NCBI RefSeq assembly: GCF_022374935.2
Contig: NZ_CP092430.2
Location: forward strand, 1,488,001-1,552,000
DNA length: 64,000 nt
Reading direction: 5' to 3'
Source: Mycolicibacter virginiensis
GTDB taxonomy: Bacteria; Actinomycetota; Actinomycetes; Mycobacteriales; Mycobacteriaceae
The notes beneath the pieces are model-generated. The model did no database searches and had not been told where the DNA came from. It was given only the letters and a program-made list of their open reading frames with translations. This document shows, piece by piece, positions 20,891 through 29,320 of this stretch (position 1 is its first letter; each line of letters starts with the position of its first letter). The translations under genes and the position numbers were made by a program.

Positions 20891-21265
20891 TCAGGTCGTG
20901 GCGGCCGAGCGGGCCACCAGATAGGTTCCGTGTCCCTCGATGACCAAGCCGTCACCGCCGAATCGCAGGACCTCATTGACGAGCCCGCCGTTCTGGTTGC
21001 GGTAGTTGATCACGATGGTGTCGATGCCCCGGTAAACGTCTTCGACCACGAAATGCAGATCCGGCATGCGCTGCAGCGCGCCGGACCAGTAGTGGCGCAG
21101 CGCGGCCTTGCCGCGGATCACGCCTGCGGTCTCGGGATACAGCTGGGCGGCCACCGGGGAGGTGAACACCACGTCGTCGTGGAAGTGCGCCAGCACCGCG
21201 TCCACGTCGTGGTTATTCCACGCCTGCACCCAGTGCTGGCTGAACGCGGTCGCGTCGATATCCAT
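20891..21265 (-). CDS. SnoaL/NTF2-fold protein
   Basis: A 124-residue small alpha+beta protein with the SnoaL pattern WVQAWNNHDVDAVLAHFHDD and IRGKAALRHYWSGAL. Such proteins act as small isomerases, hydrolases or binding partners; nothing in the sequence fixes the substrate. Start is the ATG at 21265. Confidence 0.7.
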   Translation of the reverse strand: MDIDATAFSQHWVQAWNNHDVDAVLAHFHDDVVFTSPVAAQLYPETAGVIRGKAALRHYWSGALQRMPDLHFVVEDVYRGIDTIVINYRNQNGGLVNEVLRFGGDGLVIEGHGTYLVARSAATT

Positions 21266-21337
21266 GCTTTCGCACGGTAGCGACACCGGCGTCCGCGCCC
21301 CACCCATTTTCCCGCCGGCGGCCGCTACCCTGAGGCG

Positions 21338-21604
21338 ATGAGCAGCCAGCGATTGCCAGGCGGCGCAGTGCACGAACTACCGGATGACCTGCGGGACGGA
21401 CTGTTGGTCAGCCCCACGGCACTTGAGGCGTGGCTGGACATTACGCCCTTGGCGCGCAACGAGTTCATCTGCTGGGTCGAAGACGCCAAGCAGCAGGCGA
21501 CCCGCGAGCGACGGATCCGCCGCACGCGCGAGGAGCTCGAAGAAGGCATGCGCCGCCCGTGCTGTTGGCCCGGGTGCAAGCACCGGGAACGCAACGGCAA
21601 ATAG
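21338..21604 (+). CDS. YdeI/OmpD-associated-like small protein
   Basis: An 88-residue protein. PDDLRDGLLVSPTALEAWLDITPLARNEFICWVEDAKQQATRERRIRRTREELEEG resembles the C-terminal helical region of the YdeI/OmpD-associated (bacteriocin-protection) family. It ends with a Cys pair (CCWPGC). Role unknown. It is divergent from the SnoaL-like gene. Confidence 0.65.
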   Translation: MSSQRLPGGAVHELPDDLRDGLLVSPTALEAWLDITPLARNEFICWVEDAKQQATRERRIRRTREELEEGMRRPCCWPGCKHRERNGK

Positions 21605-21612
21605 GACCGCGC

Positions 21613-22923
21613 TCAGGCGCCGCCGGGGACCAGCCGCGTGGGGATCGCCGGCTCGCCGTGCGCGAGTTTCAGCCCCTCCCACGGCAGGCTGTGCAGCCCG
21701 GCCACCACGCGCTCGCGCGCCGCGGCCAGCGCCGTCGCCCCGGTCTCGGTCACCACGTCACCGCCGCGTACCAACGGAACCGTCAATGTCCGGGCACGCG
21801 CGTCCACCGCCGGCGGGCGACCGGCCGGGTAGATGACCTCCTCGACGGCGATGCCGCTTTCGCGGGCGACCCGCAGCGCCTGTTTGAGTCCGCCCTGCGA
21901 CTCTTTGCCGGTGCTGCGCTTGTGCACCGGCTTGCCGTCCACCTCGACCAGTTTGTAGACGAACCCGGCCGCGGGCACTCCTGAGCCGGTCACCAACGCG
22001 GTGCCGACGCCATAGCTGTCCACCGGCGCGGCCCGCAGCGCCGCGATGCCGTACTCGTCGAGGTCGCCGGAGACCACGATCTTGGTGCCGGTGGCACCCA
22101 GCCGGTCCAGCTGGTCGCGGACCTGATGAGCCAACACTGCCAGCTCACCGGAGTCGATGCGCACCGCGCCGAGCCCCGGCCCGGCCGCCGCGACGGCATT
22201 GGCCACCCCGGTGGTGACGTCATAGGTGTCCACCAACAGCGTGGTGTCGACGCCCTGTGCGGCGACCTGGGCGCGGAACGCCGCCAGCTCGCCGTCGGGC
22301 CCGGTGTGCAACAGGGTGAAGGCATGCGCGCTGGTGCCCAGCACCGGCACTCCGAAACGGCGGTGCGCCTCCAGATTGGAGGTTCCGGCGAAACCCGCCA
22401 GGTAGGCGGCCCGGGCCGCAGCCACGGCGGCCTGCTCGTGCGTGCGGCGTGAGCCCATCTCGATCAGGGGCCGTCCGCCGGCGGCGTTGACCATGCGGGC
22501 GGCCGCCGAGGCGATCGCGGTGTCGTGATTGAAGATCGACAGCAGCAGCGTCTCGAGCACGACACACTCGGCGAAGCTGCCCTGCACGCTGAGCACCGGC
22601 GACCCGGCGAAACACAGCTCGCCTTCGGGGTAGCCGTCGATGTCGCCGCGGAAGCGGAAATCCGCCAGGAAATTGACGGTCTGGCGATCCAGGAACCCCG
22701 AGAGCAGACTCAGCGCGGCGTCGTCGAAGGTGAACTCGGCCAGGGCCTGAAGAAACCGGCCGGTGCCGGCGACCACCCCATAACGGCGCGCCTCGGGGAG
22801 GCGGCGGGTGAACATCTCAAAGCCGGCCCGTCGAGCCGCCGTGCCGTCGCGCAGCGCCGCGGCGAGCATGGTCAGCTCGTACTTGTCGGTGAGCAGTCCG
22901 CCGCACCGGGCCGAGTGGGTCAC
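21613..22923 (-). CDS. pncB1: Nicotinate phosphoribosyltransferase
   Basis: PncB makes nicotinate mononucleotide for NAD salvage. The protein (436 residues from the GTG at 22923) begins [16 protein letters not shown], the conserved N-terminal family motif, and contains [23 protein letters not shown] and [14 protein letters not shown]. Longer in-frame starts exist, but they extend into the clpS promoter region and do not match the family start. It matches Rv1330c and is divergent from clpS by 55 bp. Confidence 0.93.
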   Translation of the reverse strand: MTHSARCGGLLTDKYELTMLAAALRDGTAARRAGFEMFTRRLPEARRYGVVAGTGRFLQALAEFTFDDAALSLLSGFLDRQTVNFLADFRFRGDIDGYPEGELCFAGSPVLSVQGSFAECVVLETLLLSIFNHDTAIASAAARMVNAAGGRPLIEMGSRRTHEQAAVAAARAAYLAGFAGTSNLEAHRRFGVPVLGTSAHAFTLLHTGPDGELAAFRAQVAAQGVDTTLLVDTYDVTTGVANAVAAAGPGLGAVRIDSGELAVLAHQVRDQLDRLGATGTKIVVSGDLDEYGIAALRAAPVDSYGVGTALVTGSGVPAAGFVYKLVEVDGKPVHKRSTGKESQGGLKQALRVARESGIAVEEVIYPAGRPPAVDARARTLTVPLVRGGDVVTETGATALAAARERVVAGLHSLPWEGLKLAHGEPAIPTRLVPGGA

Positions 22924-22978
22924 CCGCCAACCGTATCGACTGGACTGCACCCCACCTCGGCTCGGTATCCTGACCGGT

Positions 22979-23293
22979 ATGGCCACGTCAGCACCGACGT
23001 CCGCCCCGGTGAAACCGCAGGGCACCGGACAGCGGCACGCCGACCCGGTCGAGGACACGGCTTCCCCCTGGGTGACCATCGTCTGGGACGACCCGGTCAA
23101 CCTGATGACCTATGTGACCTACATCTTTCAGAAGCTGTTCGGCTACAGCGAGCAGCACGCGACCAAGCTGATGCTGCAGGTGCACCACGAGGGCAAGGCC
23201 GTGGTGTCGGCGGGAAGCCGTGAGTCGATGGAGGTCGACGTGTCCAAGCTGCATGCCGCCGGTTTGTGGGCGACCATGCAGCAGGACCGCTAA
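22979..23293 (+). CDS. clpS: ATP-dependent Clp protease adaptor ClpS
   Basis: ClpS delivers N-degron substrates to the ClpC/ClpP protease. The 104-residue protein has a disordered N-terminal tail and the core [42 protein letters not shown], with the substrate-binding DDPVN pocket. It is first of a probable operon with the DUF2017 gene and the S58 peptidase. Matches Rv1331. Confidence 0.95.
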   Translation: MATSAPTSAPVKPQGTGQRHADPVEDTASPWVTIVWDDPVNLMTYVTYIFQKLFGYSEQHATKLMLQVHHEGKAVVSAGSRESMEVDVSKLHAAGLWATMQQDR

Positions 23294-23322
23294 GACTCAA
23301 CCGAAGGGAACCGGACTTCACC

Positions 23323-23910
23323 GTGCAGAAATGGAAGCGGGTCGAGACCGACGACGGACCCCGCTTCCGGTCTGCGCTGGCCCTTCACGAGGCGGCGCTG
23401 CTCCGGAATCTGGTCGGCTCGATCGTCGGGATGCTCGACGCACGGGAGTCCGCTTCTCCGCCAGACGAACTTGAACAGATCACCGGGATACGAACCGGCA
23501 ACACCCGAACGCCCGAAGACGCCACGACACGCCGGCTGCTGCCGGATTTCTATCGCCCGGAAGGTGATGAGGACGGCTCCGCGGTCGACGCAGACGGCCT
23601 GAACGCGGCGCTGCGCAGTCTGCACGAACCCGGGATCATCGACGCCAAACGTGGCGCGGCGCAACAAATGCTGGCCACCGTCCCCGAACAGGGCGGCCGT
23701 TTCGAGTTGACCGAGGAGCAGGCCAACGCCTGGATCGCCGCGGTCAACGACATCCGCCTCGCGCTGGGCGCCGTGCTCAAGATCGGCCCCGAGGGCCCCG
23801 ATCAGTTGGCGGCGGGTGATCCAATGGCTGGGCAGCTCAACGTGTATCAGTGGCTCACCGTGCTGCAGGAGTTCCTGGTGGTCGCGCTGATGGGAAGGCC
23901 CAGACGATGA
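23323..23910 (+). CDS. DUF2017 family protein (Rv1332-like)
   Basis: A 195-residue helical protein, starting at a GTG. It has HEAALLRNLVGSIVGMLDAR near the start and AWIAAVNDIRLALGAVL in the C-terminal half, typical of DUF2017, which always sits beside clpS in actinobacteria. A link to ClpS or protease regulation is inferred from that conserved linkage only. The stop overlaps the start of the next gene (ATGA). Confidence 0.85.
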   Translation: MQKWKRVETDDGPRFRSALALHEAALLRNLVGSIVGMLDARESASPPDELEQITGIRTGNTRTPEDATTRRLLPDFYRPEGDEDGSAVDADGLNAALRSLHEPGIIDAKRGAAQQMLATVPEQGGRFELTEEQANAWIAAVNDIRLALGAVLKIGPEGPDQLAAGDPMAGQLNVYQWLTVLQEFLVVALMGRPRR

Positions 23911-24986
23911 CAGGCATGGGTTCGATCACCGATGTCGCCGGCATCCGGGTGGGCCACCACCAGCGGATCGATCCGGACGCGACACTTGGGTCCGGCTGGG
24001 CCACCGGCGTCACCGTCGTGCTGGCGCCACCCGGGACGGTCGGTGCGGTCGACGGCCGCGGTGGAGCACCGGGCACCCGCGAGACCGACCTGCTGGATCC
24101 GGCCAACAGTGTGCGCTGGGTGGACGCGGTGGTGCTTTCCGGTGGCAGCGCGTACGGACTGGCGACCGCCGACGGCGTAATGACCTGGTTGGAGGAGCAG
24201 GGCCGCGGTGTGGCACTGGACGGCGGTGTGGTGCCGATCGTGCCGGCCGCGGTGATCTTCGACCTGCCGGTGGGCGGCTGGGATCGCCGCCCCACCGCGG
24301 AATTCGGCTACGCCGCCGCGGCCACGGCCGCCGGACCCGACGGCCAACAACCGGCTTCGGGCAGCGTCGGCGCCGGCGCCGGGGCCCGCGCCGGGGTCTT
24401 CAAGGGTGGCGTGGGCACCGCGTCGATGACGCTGGATCTCGGGGACGACGTGGTCACCGTGGGTGCGATCGTGGTGGTGAACCCCACCGGCGAACTCATC
24501 GACCCCACCACCGGGTTGCCCTGGTCGACCCTGCTCATCGAAGAATTCGGGCTGACGGCACCGCCGTCGGAACAGTTGGCGATCCTCGCCGGCCTGGAAC
24601 CCAAATCCGTGTCGCTCAACACCACCATCGCCGTGGTGGCCACTGATGCCGCGCTGAGCCCGGCCGGCTGCCGCCGGGTGGCGATCGCCGCGCAGGACGG
24701 GCTGGCCCGCACCATCCGGCCCTCGCACACGCCGGTGGACGGCGACACGGTGTTCGCGTTGTCGACCGGGACCGTCGAGGTTCCGCCGCTGCCGGGAACT
24801 CCGGCCGCGATGTCCCCGGAGACGGGCCTGATCGCCGAGGTCGGTGCCGCCGCGGCGGACTGCCTGGCCCGGGCGGTGCTGTCGGGGTTGTTGTGTGCTG
24901 ATCCGGTGGCCGGAATCCCGACCTACCGAGGCACCGTGCCGGGCGCATTCGCCGACCGACCCGGTGACCTTTCGGGAAGGCCGTGA
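23907..24986 (+). CDS. P1/S58-family self-processing peptidase (Rv1333-like)
   Basis: A 359-residue DmpA/S58-type hydrolase with an N-terminal-nucleophile fold. Typical pieces are GSITDVAGIRVGHHQR, VVLSGGSAYGLATADGVM, VPIVPAAVIFDL, the GSVGAGAGARAG loop before the expected autocleavage region and SLNTTIAVVATDA. M. tuberculosis Rv1333 occupies this place. The start overlaps the DUF2017 stop, so translation is coupled. Confidence 0.88.
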   Translation: MTGMGSITDVAGIRVGHHQRIDPDATLGSGWATGVTVVLAPPGTVGAVDGRGGAPGTRETDLLDPANSVRWVDAVVLSGGSAYGLATADGVMTWLEEQGRGVALDGGVVPIVPAAVIFDLPVGGWDRRPTAEFGYAAAATAAGPDGQQPASGSVGAGAGARAGVFKGGVGTASMTLDLGDDVVTVGAIVVVNPTGELIDPTTGLPWSTLLIEEFGLTAPPSEQLAILAGLEPKSVSLNTTIAVVATDAALSPAGCRRVAIAAQDGLARTIRPSHTPVDGDTVFALSTGTVEVPPLPGTPAAMSPETGLIAEVGAAAADCLARAVLSGLLCADPVAGIPTYRGTVPGAFADRPGDLSGRP

Positions 24987-24987
24987 G

Positions 24988-25647
24988 GTGGGCGTGACTC
25001 CCCGTGGGGGAACCGCACCTACACCGCGGCCCGAGGAGAAGTCCCTCTGGCGTACCGGCGGGGCCACCATCATCGCGTTCGTCGGACTGCTTTACCTGAT
25101 CGAAGCCGTGGATCAGGTCGGCGGCCACCAACTGGACCGCAACGGCATTCGGCCGTTGGAGACCGACGGCCTGTGGGGGGTGCTGTTCGCCCCGCTGCTG
25201 CACGCGAACTGGGCGCATCTGCTGGCCAACACGGGCCCGGCGCTGGTGCTGGGCTTTTTGTTGACGTTGACCGGGCTGTCCCGGTTTGTGCTGGCCACCG
25301 CGATCGTGTGGATCGTCGGGGGACTGGGGACGTGGTTGATCGGCAACGTCGGGTCGTCGTGCGGGCCGACGGACCACATCGGTGCCTCCGGCCTGATCTT
25401 CGGTTGGCTGGCCTTTTTGGTGGTGTTCGGGTGGTTCACCCGCCGGATCTGGCAGATCCTGGTCGGGGTCGTGGTGCTGTTCCTCTACGGCGGAATTCTG
25501 TGGGGAGCGGTGCCGGTGTTGAACGTGTGCGGTGGGGTGTCTTGGCAGGGCCACCTGTGCGGGGCGCTGGCCGGGGTGTTGGCCGCCTATTGGCTGGCGG
25601 CTCCCGAACGTAAGACCCGGAAACTTCGTCGGGGGGCGGCTGCGTGA
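24988..25647 (+). CDS. Rhomboid-family intramembrane serine protease (Rv1337-like)
   Basis: A membrane protein of 219 residues with about six hydrophobic segments. The catalytic Ser is in [11 protein letters not shown] and the catalytic His in [26 protein letters not shown] is the conserved early motif. GTG codons at 24988 and 24994 are both possible starts. The gene begins 1 bp after the S58 peptidase stop. In M. tuberculosis mec, cysO and cysM lie between these two genes; none is present here. Confidence 0.92.
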   Translation: MGVTPRGGTAPTPRPEEKSLWRTGGATIIAFVGLLYLIEAVDQVGGHQLDRNGIRPLETDGLWGVLFAPLLHANWAHLLANTGPALVLGFLLTLTGLSRFVLATAIVWIVGGLGTWLIGNVGSSCGPTDHIGASGLIFGWLAFLVVFGWFTRRIWQILVGVVVLFLYGGILWGAVPVLNVCGGVSWQGHLCGALAGVLAAYWLAAPERKTRKLRRGAAA

Positions 25648-26450
25648 GCCCGATCGGAATCTTCGACTCCGGTGTCGGCGGGCTGACCGTGGCCCGGTCG
25701 ATCATCGACCAGTTGCCTGACGAGGACATCATCTACGTCGGCGACACCGGCAACGGCCCCTACGGCCCCCTGACCATCCCCGAGGTTCGTGCGCATGCCC
25801 TGGCCATCGGCGACGACCTGGTGGCGCGCGGTATCAAGGCGTTGGTGATCGCCTGCAACACCGCGTCGGCGGCGTGCCTGCGCGACGCGCGGGAACGCTA
25901 CGACGTGCCGGTTGTGGAGGTGATCCTGCCGGCGGTGCGCCGGGCGGTAGCAACCACCCGCAACGGCCGCATCGGGGTGATCGGGACGCAGGCGACCATC
26001 GCCAGTCACGCCTACCAGGATGCGTTCGCTGCGGCCCGTGACACCGAGATCACCGCGGTGGCGTGCCCACGCTTCGTCGACTTCGTCGAGCGCGGTATCA
26101 CCAGTGGCCGACAGGTGTTGGGACTGGCCGAGGGTTATCTGGAACCGCTGCAACGCGCCGGAGTCGACACCCTGGTGTTGGGCTGCACGCATTACCCGCT
26201 GTTGTCGGGATTGATCCAGCTCGCGATGGGTGAGCAGGTGACGCTGGTGTCCAGCGCCGAAGAGACCGCCAAGGAACTGCTGCGGGTGCTCACCGAGCGT
26301 GACTTGCTACGCCCGCATGAGGCCGCCCCGGCAACGCGGGTCTTCGAGGCCACCGGGGATCCAGAGGCGTTTGCTGACCTGGCTACCCGATTTCTCGGAC
26401 CGGCCATCACCGGTGTCGGAGCCGTCCACCGCCACGCTCCATTGCACTAG
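25644..26450 (+). CDS. murI: Glutamate racemase
   Basis: MurI makes D-glutamate for peptidoglycan. The 268-residue enzyme begins [18 protein letters not shown]; the two catalytic cysteines are in VIACNTASA and [10 protein letters not shown]. The GTG start overlaps the rhomboid stop by 4 bp (GTGA). Matches Rv1338. Confidence 0.97.
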   Translation: MSPIGIFDSGVGGLTVARSIIDQLPDEDIIYVGDTGNGPYGPLTIPEVRAHALAIGDDLVARGIKALVIACNTASAACLRDARERYDVPVVEVILPAVRRAVATTRNGRIGVIGTQATIASHAYQDAFAAARDTEITAVACPRFVDFVERGITSGRQVLGLAEGYLEPLQRAGVDTLVLGCTHYPLLSGLIQLAMGEQVTLVSSAEETAKELLRVLTERDLLRPHEAAPATRVFEATGDPEAFADLATRFLGPAITGVGAVHRHAPLH

Positions 26451-26530
26451 CCGGTGATTTCGATGACGAATAGTGAGCAAAGCGCCGGTGTCTTCGTCAT
26501 GCTCGCGGCGAACATGGCACAGTAGGGAAC

Positions 26531-27307
26531 GTGCGACTGACCGTGCTGGGCTGCTCCGGCAGTGTGGTGGGTCCGGACTCGCCGGCATCGGGATACCTGT
26601 TGCAGGCGCCGGACTCGCCGCCTCTGGTAATCGACTTCGGAGGTGGGGTCCTCGGAGCCCTGCAACGCCATGTCGACCCGGGGTCGGTGCATGTGCTGTT
26701 GTCGCACTTGCATGCCGACCACTGCCTGGATCTGCCGGGACTGTTTGTCTGGCGGCGCTATCACCCGTCAGTGGCGATCAAGCCGTTCGACAAGGGCCTG
26801 CTCTATGGGCCCAGTGATACCTGGTCGCGGATGGGCGCGGCGTCGTCGCCCTACGGCGGCGAGATCGACGACATCACCGACATCTTCGACGTCCGCGCCT
26901 GGGTAGACGGTGAGCCGGTCACCTTCGGAGAACTCAGTGTGCAGCCCGGACTGGTGTCGCATCCGACCGAGTCGTACGGGATGCGGATCACCGACCCGTC
27001 CGGCGCGACACTGGTCTACAGCGCCGACACCGGCTTCTGCGATGCGGTGATCGAGTTGGCGCGCGGCGCCGACGTGTTCTTGTGCGAGGCGTCGTGGACC
27101 CACGAGGCCAACCGCCCACCCAACCTGCACCTGTCGGGAACCGAGGCCGGGCGCATCGCCGCGGCCGCGGGCGTCGGACAACTGCTGCTGACCCACATCC
27201 CGCCCTGGACCTCGCGTGAGGACGTGATCGGGGAGGCCAAGGCGGAGTTCGACGGTCCGGTGCACGCCGTGGTGTGCGACGAGTCGTTCGACATCAAGCG
27301 GTCCTGA
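26531..27307 (+). CDS. Metallo-beta-lactamase-fold cyclic nucleotide phosphodiesterase (Rv1339-like)
   Basis: A 258-residue metallo-hydrolase. The metal-binding motif HLHADHCLDLPG and the later SADTGFCDAVIELARGADVFLCEASW and LLLTHIPPW fit the beta-lactamase/RNase Z fold. M. tuberculosis Rv1339 is described as an atypical class II cAMP phosphodiesterase, and the position after murI agrees. Start is the GTG at 26531. Confidence 0.88.
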   Translation: MRLTVLGCSGSVVGPDSPASGYLLQAPDSPPLVIDFGGGVLGALQRHVDPGSVHVLLSHLHADHCLDLPGLFVWRRYHPSVAIKPFDKGLLYGPSDTWSRMGAASSPYGGEIDDITDIFDVRAWVDGEPVTFGELSVQPGLVSHPTESYGMRITDPSGATLVYSADTGFCDAVIELARGADVFLCEASWTHEANRPPNLHLSGTEAGRIAAAAGVGQLLLTHIPPWTSREDVIGEAKAEFDGPVHAVVCDESFDIKRS

Positions 27308-27322
27308 CGCTGGCCGGATCAG

Positions 27323-27922
27323 TCAGTCTGGCTCCTCGCAGAGGTAGCGCTGGACGGTCGGTCCTATCCAGGTCACCAAATCCTCTACTCCGGCCGAGGC
27401 CAGCGGTTCGATCTTGAGCTGGTAGCGCGCGAATGCCAGGCCCACCATGTGCGCCGCGACGAATTCGACACGTAGCACCGCATCTTTCACTCCGAACGCG
27501 GCCGCTACGCGGTGTGCGACGGGTCCGGCCAGTGTGTCGTGGAGCAGCCTGCGTGCCAACGGTTGGACGGCCGCAGAACGCCATACCGTCAGCAGCGGAT
27601 CGAAAAGCGTGCCCTCGTCGGACCGTTGGAAGAAATGCCGCACCAGTCGCGTACCGATATCGTCGGTGCTCTCCTCGAGCAGTCCGGCCAATTGGTGCAG
27701 CGGATGCTCCGGAACATCGAGAACCGAAGCGCTGAACAGGCCTTCCTTGTTGCCGAAGAAGTAGTAGACCATCGCGACATCCACCCCGGCGTCGGCAGCG
27801 ATACGTCGCACAGTGGCCCGCTCGTAGCCATGGCGCGTGAAGTGGTCGCGCGCGGATTCAATGATGCGCTGCTTGTTCTGCTGGCCGCTGCGCCAGCGAC
27901 CGGCGCGCCCAGGCTCCGTCAC
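27323..27922 (-). CDS. TetR-family transcriptional regulator
   Basis: A 199-residue regulator. The N-terminal HTH is IIESARDHFTRHGYERATVRRIAADAGVDVAMVYYFFGNKEGLF, split here only for length; the ligand-binding domain follows and its ligand is unknown. It is divergent from the methyltransferase gene at 28013, and two similar palindromes lie between them (27937-27951 and 27983-27998), so it probably represses both directions. The cluster is absent from the Rv1339-Rv1340 junction in M. tuberculosis. Confidence 0.88.
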   Translation of the reverse strand: MTEPGRAGRWRSGQQNKQRIIESARDHFTRHGYERATVRRIAADAGVDVAMVYYFFGNKEGLFSASVLDVPEHPLHQLAGLLEESTDDIGTRLVRHFFQRSDEGTLFDPLLTVWRSAAVQPLARRLLHDTLAGPVAHRVAAAFGVKDAVLRVEFVAAHMVGLAFARYQLKIEPLASAGVEDLVTWIGPTVQRYLCEEPD

Positions 27923-27936
27923 GACAGGCAGCTTAC

Positions 27937-27998
27937 TTCAACGCCTGTTGACCTATCAGCGCGCAGCGGTCTACGGTCAATCTTGAACGCGTGTTGAA
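27937..27998. promoter_or_regulatory. Paired palindromic operators for the TetR regulator
   Basis: Two near-identical imperfect palindromes lie in the intergenic region: TTCAACGCCTGTTGA at 27937-27951 and TTGAACGCGTGTTGAA at 27983-27998. They differ at two positions and are 46 bp apart centre to centre. Both lie between the divergent tetR and methyltransferase starts, which is the usual place for autoregulatory TetR operators. That the local regulator binds them is inference. Confidence 0.65.
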
Positions 27999-28012
27999 GA
28001 AAGGAGTTGGAA

Positions 28013-28570
28013 ATGTCGAAGCGACCACTGTGGGCGAATCATCTGATCTCGGTATTGATCGCGCCCGCCACCATGACGCTGTTCATCCCCGCGGCGATCC
28101 TTGCGTTCACCGGGGCTGCGTTACCGGACCCCGCCACCGCGACTGGCCTGCTGCGGATCCTCGGCGGCGTCGCACTCATCGGTATCGGGTTGTGGTTTCT
28201 GATCTGGACGGTGTGGCTGTTCGACCGTGTCGGCGAGGGCGCGCTGGCGGTGGGGACGCCGGTCAACCTGGTGGTGCGCGGTCCCTACCGGCATGTTCGT
28301 AACCCGATGATGACGGCGGTGTTCTGCCTTCAACTCGGTGCCGCAGCGCTCGCGGCGTCGCCGTGGCTGCTCGGCTGGTTTGCGGTCTTCTGCGCCGCCG
28401 TCCTCATCGCGATACCCCTCGTCGAAGAACCCCATCTGGTCAAGCGATTCGGCGCCGAGTACCAGGCGTACCGCCGCCACGTCCCCCGGTGGATTCCGCG
28501 CGTGAGCGCGTGGGTGCCGGACCGGCAACATGGGATCGCGTCATCTGGGGTAGTGAAGGGAGTGAAGTGA
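28013..28570 (+). CDS. Isoprenylcysteine carboxyl methyltransferase (ICMT)-like membrane protein
   Basis: A 185-residue integral membrane protein with about four hydrophobic segments. The family signature is GPYRHVRNPMMTAVFCLQLG followed by VEEPHLVKRFGAEYQAYRRHVPRWIP, the SAM-binding and C-terminal region of ICMT/phospholipid methyltransferases. The ATG at 28013 follows AAGGAG (28001-28006). The stop overlaps the start of the next gene, so the two form an operon. Confidence 0.82.
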   Translation: MSKRPLWANHLISVLIAPATMTLFIPAAILAFTGAALPDPATATGLLRILGGVALIGIGLWFLIWTVWLFDRVGEGALAVGTPVNLVVRGPYRHVRNPMMTAVFCLQLGAAALAASPWLLGWFAVFCAAVLIAIPLVEEPHLVKRFGAEYQAYRRHVPRWIPRVSAWVPDRQHGIASSGVVKGVK

Positions 28571-28959
28571 TGACCTTCCCGAAAGCGCTTGCCCGATGGA
28601 ACCGGGTCGGGCTGAACCGGGTTACCCGCCACATAGCTCCCTGGGCGCCAGGGTTCGGTGTGATAACGCACCGTGGCCGCCGTTCTGGGCGTATGTATGA
28701 GACCCCGGTCAACGTTTTTCCGACGGCTACCGGAGTCCGGGTGGCCCTGACGTACGGCGCCGATGCCGACTGGGTTAAGAATGTTGTCACGGCGGGCGGT
28801 TGCCGGTTGCGCACCAGACGCCGGGACCTGACGCTGACCGATCCACGGCTCGTGCACGATCCAGCTCGTACGAGTGTCAGGCGTTTCGAAGCCCGGATCT
28901 TGCGCGCCTTCGACGTCGCCGACTTTCTCGACCTGACGACGCAAGCCGCGTCCGCCTGA
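28570..28959 (+). CDS. Deazaflavin-dependent nitroreductase-family (DUF385-like) protein
   Basis: A 129-residue split-beta-barrel protein. VITHRGRRSGRMYETPVNVF and VALTYGADADWVKNVVTAGGCRL are typical of the Ddn/DUF385 family, which binds F420 or related lipophilic redox partners in mycobacteria. It is translationally coupled to the ICMT-like gene (TGATG at 28568-28572) and probably shares its TetR control. Confidence 0.85.
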   Translation: MTFPKALARWNRVGLNRVTRHIAPWAPGFGVITHRGRRSGRMYETPVNVFPTATGVRVALTYGADADWVKNVVTAGGCRLRTRRRDLTLTDPRLVHDPARTSVRRFEARILRAFDVADFLDLTTQAASA

Positions 28960-29320
28960 GGCGGGCGACCGTCCCCCGCAAGCGGGAGGTGCCCCCAGCG
29001 CCCGGCTCCGCCGCTCTTGCGATCCCCGCTGTGCTTTTAGGCGGTGACCCGCTGCGCCCGGCTCCGCCGCTCTTGCGATCCCCGCTAGGGTTATCCTCAG
29101 TGTCAGGGTGAGGTGCCGCGTTGCGGTAGTTGGATCCTGATCATCTGGTGTCTGGCTCGTAGGGTGCCTGCCGCCTTTGGGTTGGCGTGCACGCGTTTTG
29201 TCGGCACCGGGTGTGAAGGACCGGCCGGCGTGACTTGATAGGAGCGTGGCATCGCCCCCGACTGAGGTTTGTCCGCCGACCGGCCCAACCGTCACCTCAC
29301 AGTGAATGGAGGCAACCACC
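28960..29320. other. Intergenic stretch: direct repeats and probable left end of the IS110 element
   Basis: No gene is visible. A 33-bp exact direct repeat (28998-29030 and 29054-29086) lies in the first part; it begins GCGCCCGGCTCC and ends GATCCCCGCT. The roughly 200 bp before the transposase start contain GC-rich stem-loop-prone sequence and are the place where IS110-family elements encode their bridge RNA. Confidence 0.5.
28998..29086. repeat. 33-bp direct repeat pair
   Basis: Two exact 33-bp copies at 28998-29030 and 29054-29086, separated by 23 bp, giving a 56-bp period. They lie between the deazaflavin-reductase-like gene and the IS110 element. This looks like a local tandem duplication of a GC-rich intergenic sequence. 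Confidence 0.8.

Noticed and set aside
24988..25647. The rhomboid gene taken to start at an upstream codon at 24844
   Set aside because: That would place about 48 codons inside the S58 peptidase gene. GTG codons at 24988/24994 give a normal rhomboid length.
28998..29086. Direct repeats as a CRISPR-like array or IS terminal repeats
   Set aside because: There are only two copies, both on the same side of the IS, and IS110 has no such ends.
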